Shown here: one piece after another, positions 41,030 through 41,241 of the stretch
How positions within the stretch are numbered: position 1 is the first letter of the stretch
How the letters are laid out: every line of letters starts with the position of its first letter
Origin: an uncultured Bacteroidaceae bacterium
GTDB lineage: Bacteria > Bacteroidota > Bacteroidia > Bacteroidales > Bacteroidaceae
Reading direction: 5' to 3'
Assembly: GCA_934293005.1 (NCBI GenBank)
Contig: CAKQYA010000022.1
Span: forward strand, 1-41,241
DNA: 41,241 nt
Program-made: the position numbers and the translations under genes
Notes under the pieces: model-generated
The model's input: only the letters and a program-made list of their open reading frames with translations
Told to the model about the DNA's origin: nothing
Databases searched by the model: none

Positions 41030-41092
41030 GCAGGTGTTCATAATTATTTTTATATTTGACACTCTCTCCCTTGGCCATCTTTTCCTTCAAGT
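41028..41092. mobile_element. MITE-like element, copy 3, left end only
   Basis: AAGCAGGTGTT starts at 41028 and the next 21 bases are the exact inverse of the right end at 35330-35361 apart from one base near the tip. The following stretch (CTTGGCCATCTTTTCCTTC) matches copy 1 (about 9916-9934) with one or two changes. No right end is seen before the window stops; a 22-bp tandem array replaces the interior. Confidence 0.55.
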
Positions 41093-41103
41093 ATGTATCG
41101 GAA

Positions 41104-41241
41104 AAGTATATTATATTACTTTGCCAAGTATATTATATTACTTTGCCAAGTATATTATATTACCTTGCCAAGTATATTATATTACTTTGCCAAGTATATT
41201 ATATTACTTTGCCAAGTATATTATATTACTTTGCCAAGTAT
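41104..41241. repeat. 22-bp tandem repeat, six full units, runs off the window
   Basis: The unit AAGTATATTATATTACTTTG+CC is repeated head to tail at 41104, 41126, 41148, 41170, 41192 and 41214, and a partial seventh starts at 41236. Only the third unit differs, by one base. There are no spacers. Each unit contains TTACTTTG, one base off the promoter -7 box. Confidence 0.9.

Noticed and set aside
41104..41241. CRISPR array
   Set aside because: The 22-bp units are directly adjacent with no spacers, and no cas genes are in the window.

Overview
The window comes from a Bacteroidales chromosome, most likely Prevotella or a close relative. Three things point there: promoter -7 boxes of the form TAnnTTTG in front of many genes on both strands, almost no Shine-Dalgarno sequences, and gene content typical of the order (rseC-rnfBCDGEA, ribonuclease Y next to zapA, a C10 peptidase with a BspA-like repeat domain, Wzi, AspT-type transporter). 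The exact genus is inferred. I see no prophage, integrated plasmid, CRISPR array or recognisable defence system. Most of the window is core and envelope metabolism.

Layout. 1-6514 (minus strand): rseC and the complete Rnf ion-pumping ferredoxin:NAD oxidoreductase operon, closed by a terminator at 151-179. 6697-7374 (plus): rpsP (bS16), with a leader that forms two matching hairpins. 7414-9814 (minus): manC and a PagL-like lipid A deacylase. 9854-10034: a small inverted-repeat element. 10241-11098 (plus): BadF-type amino-sugar kinase. 11129-15974 (minus): glycogen cluster (debranching enzyme, glycogen synthase, GH57 amylase), divergent from a Crp/Fnr regulator at 16228-16932. 17110-19575 (minus): secreted C10 cysteine protease. 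19796-24419 (minus): tRNA-Gly(CCC), nhaD, pfkA, miaA and a lipid kinase. 24579-25965 (plus): recF and a DUF721 gene. 26194-27279 (minus): CNNM/CBS transporter, followed by about 1 kb without a confident gene that holds repeats and a possible structured leader. 28283-34691 (plus): polyprenyl-phosphate sugar transferase, an unknown gene, a coiled-coil gene, zapA, a probable 6S RNA, rny and wzi. 34783-36658 (plus): small lipoprotein, a repeat cluster and a WecA/TagO-like transferase. 36804-39957 (minus): AspT-type transporter and ThrE-type exporter, divergent from a LysR regulator (40124-41029). The window ends in a mobile-element end and a 22-bp tandem repeat that runs off the edge.

How the genes work together. 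The Rnf complex and NhaD both deal with ion gradients. The glycogen genes and pfkA cover storage and glycolysis. ManC, the sugar transferase, the WecA-like enzyme, Wzi and the PagL-like enzyme supply or remodel surface glycans and LPS. ThrE, the AspT-type carrier and LysR look like an amino-acid export unit with its own regulator.

The most noteworthy unexplained signals are non-coding: tandem covarying hairpins in the rpsP leader, a candidate 6S RNA between zapA and rny, a family of short inverted-repeat elements with nested copies, a second short repeat family that supplies gene ends, and the terminal 22-bp tandem array. All calls are from reading the sequence; no database search was run.
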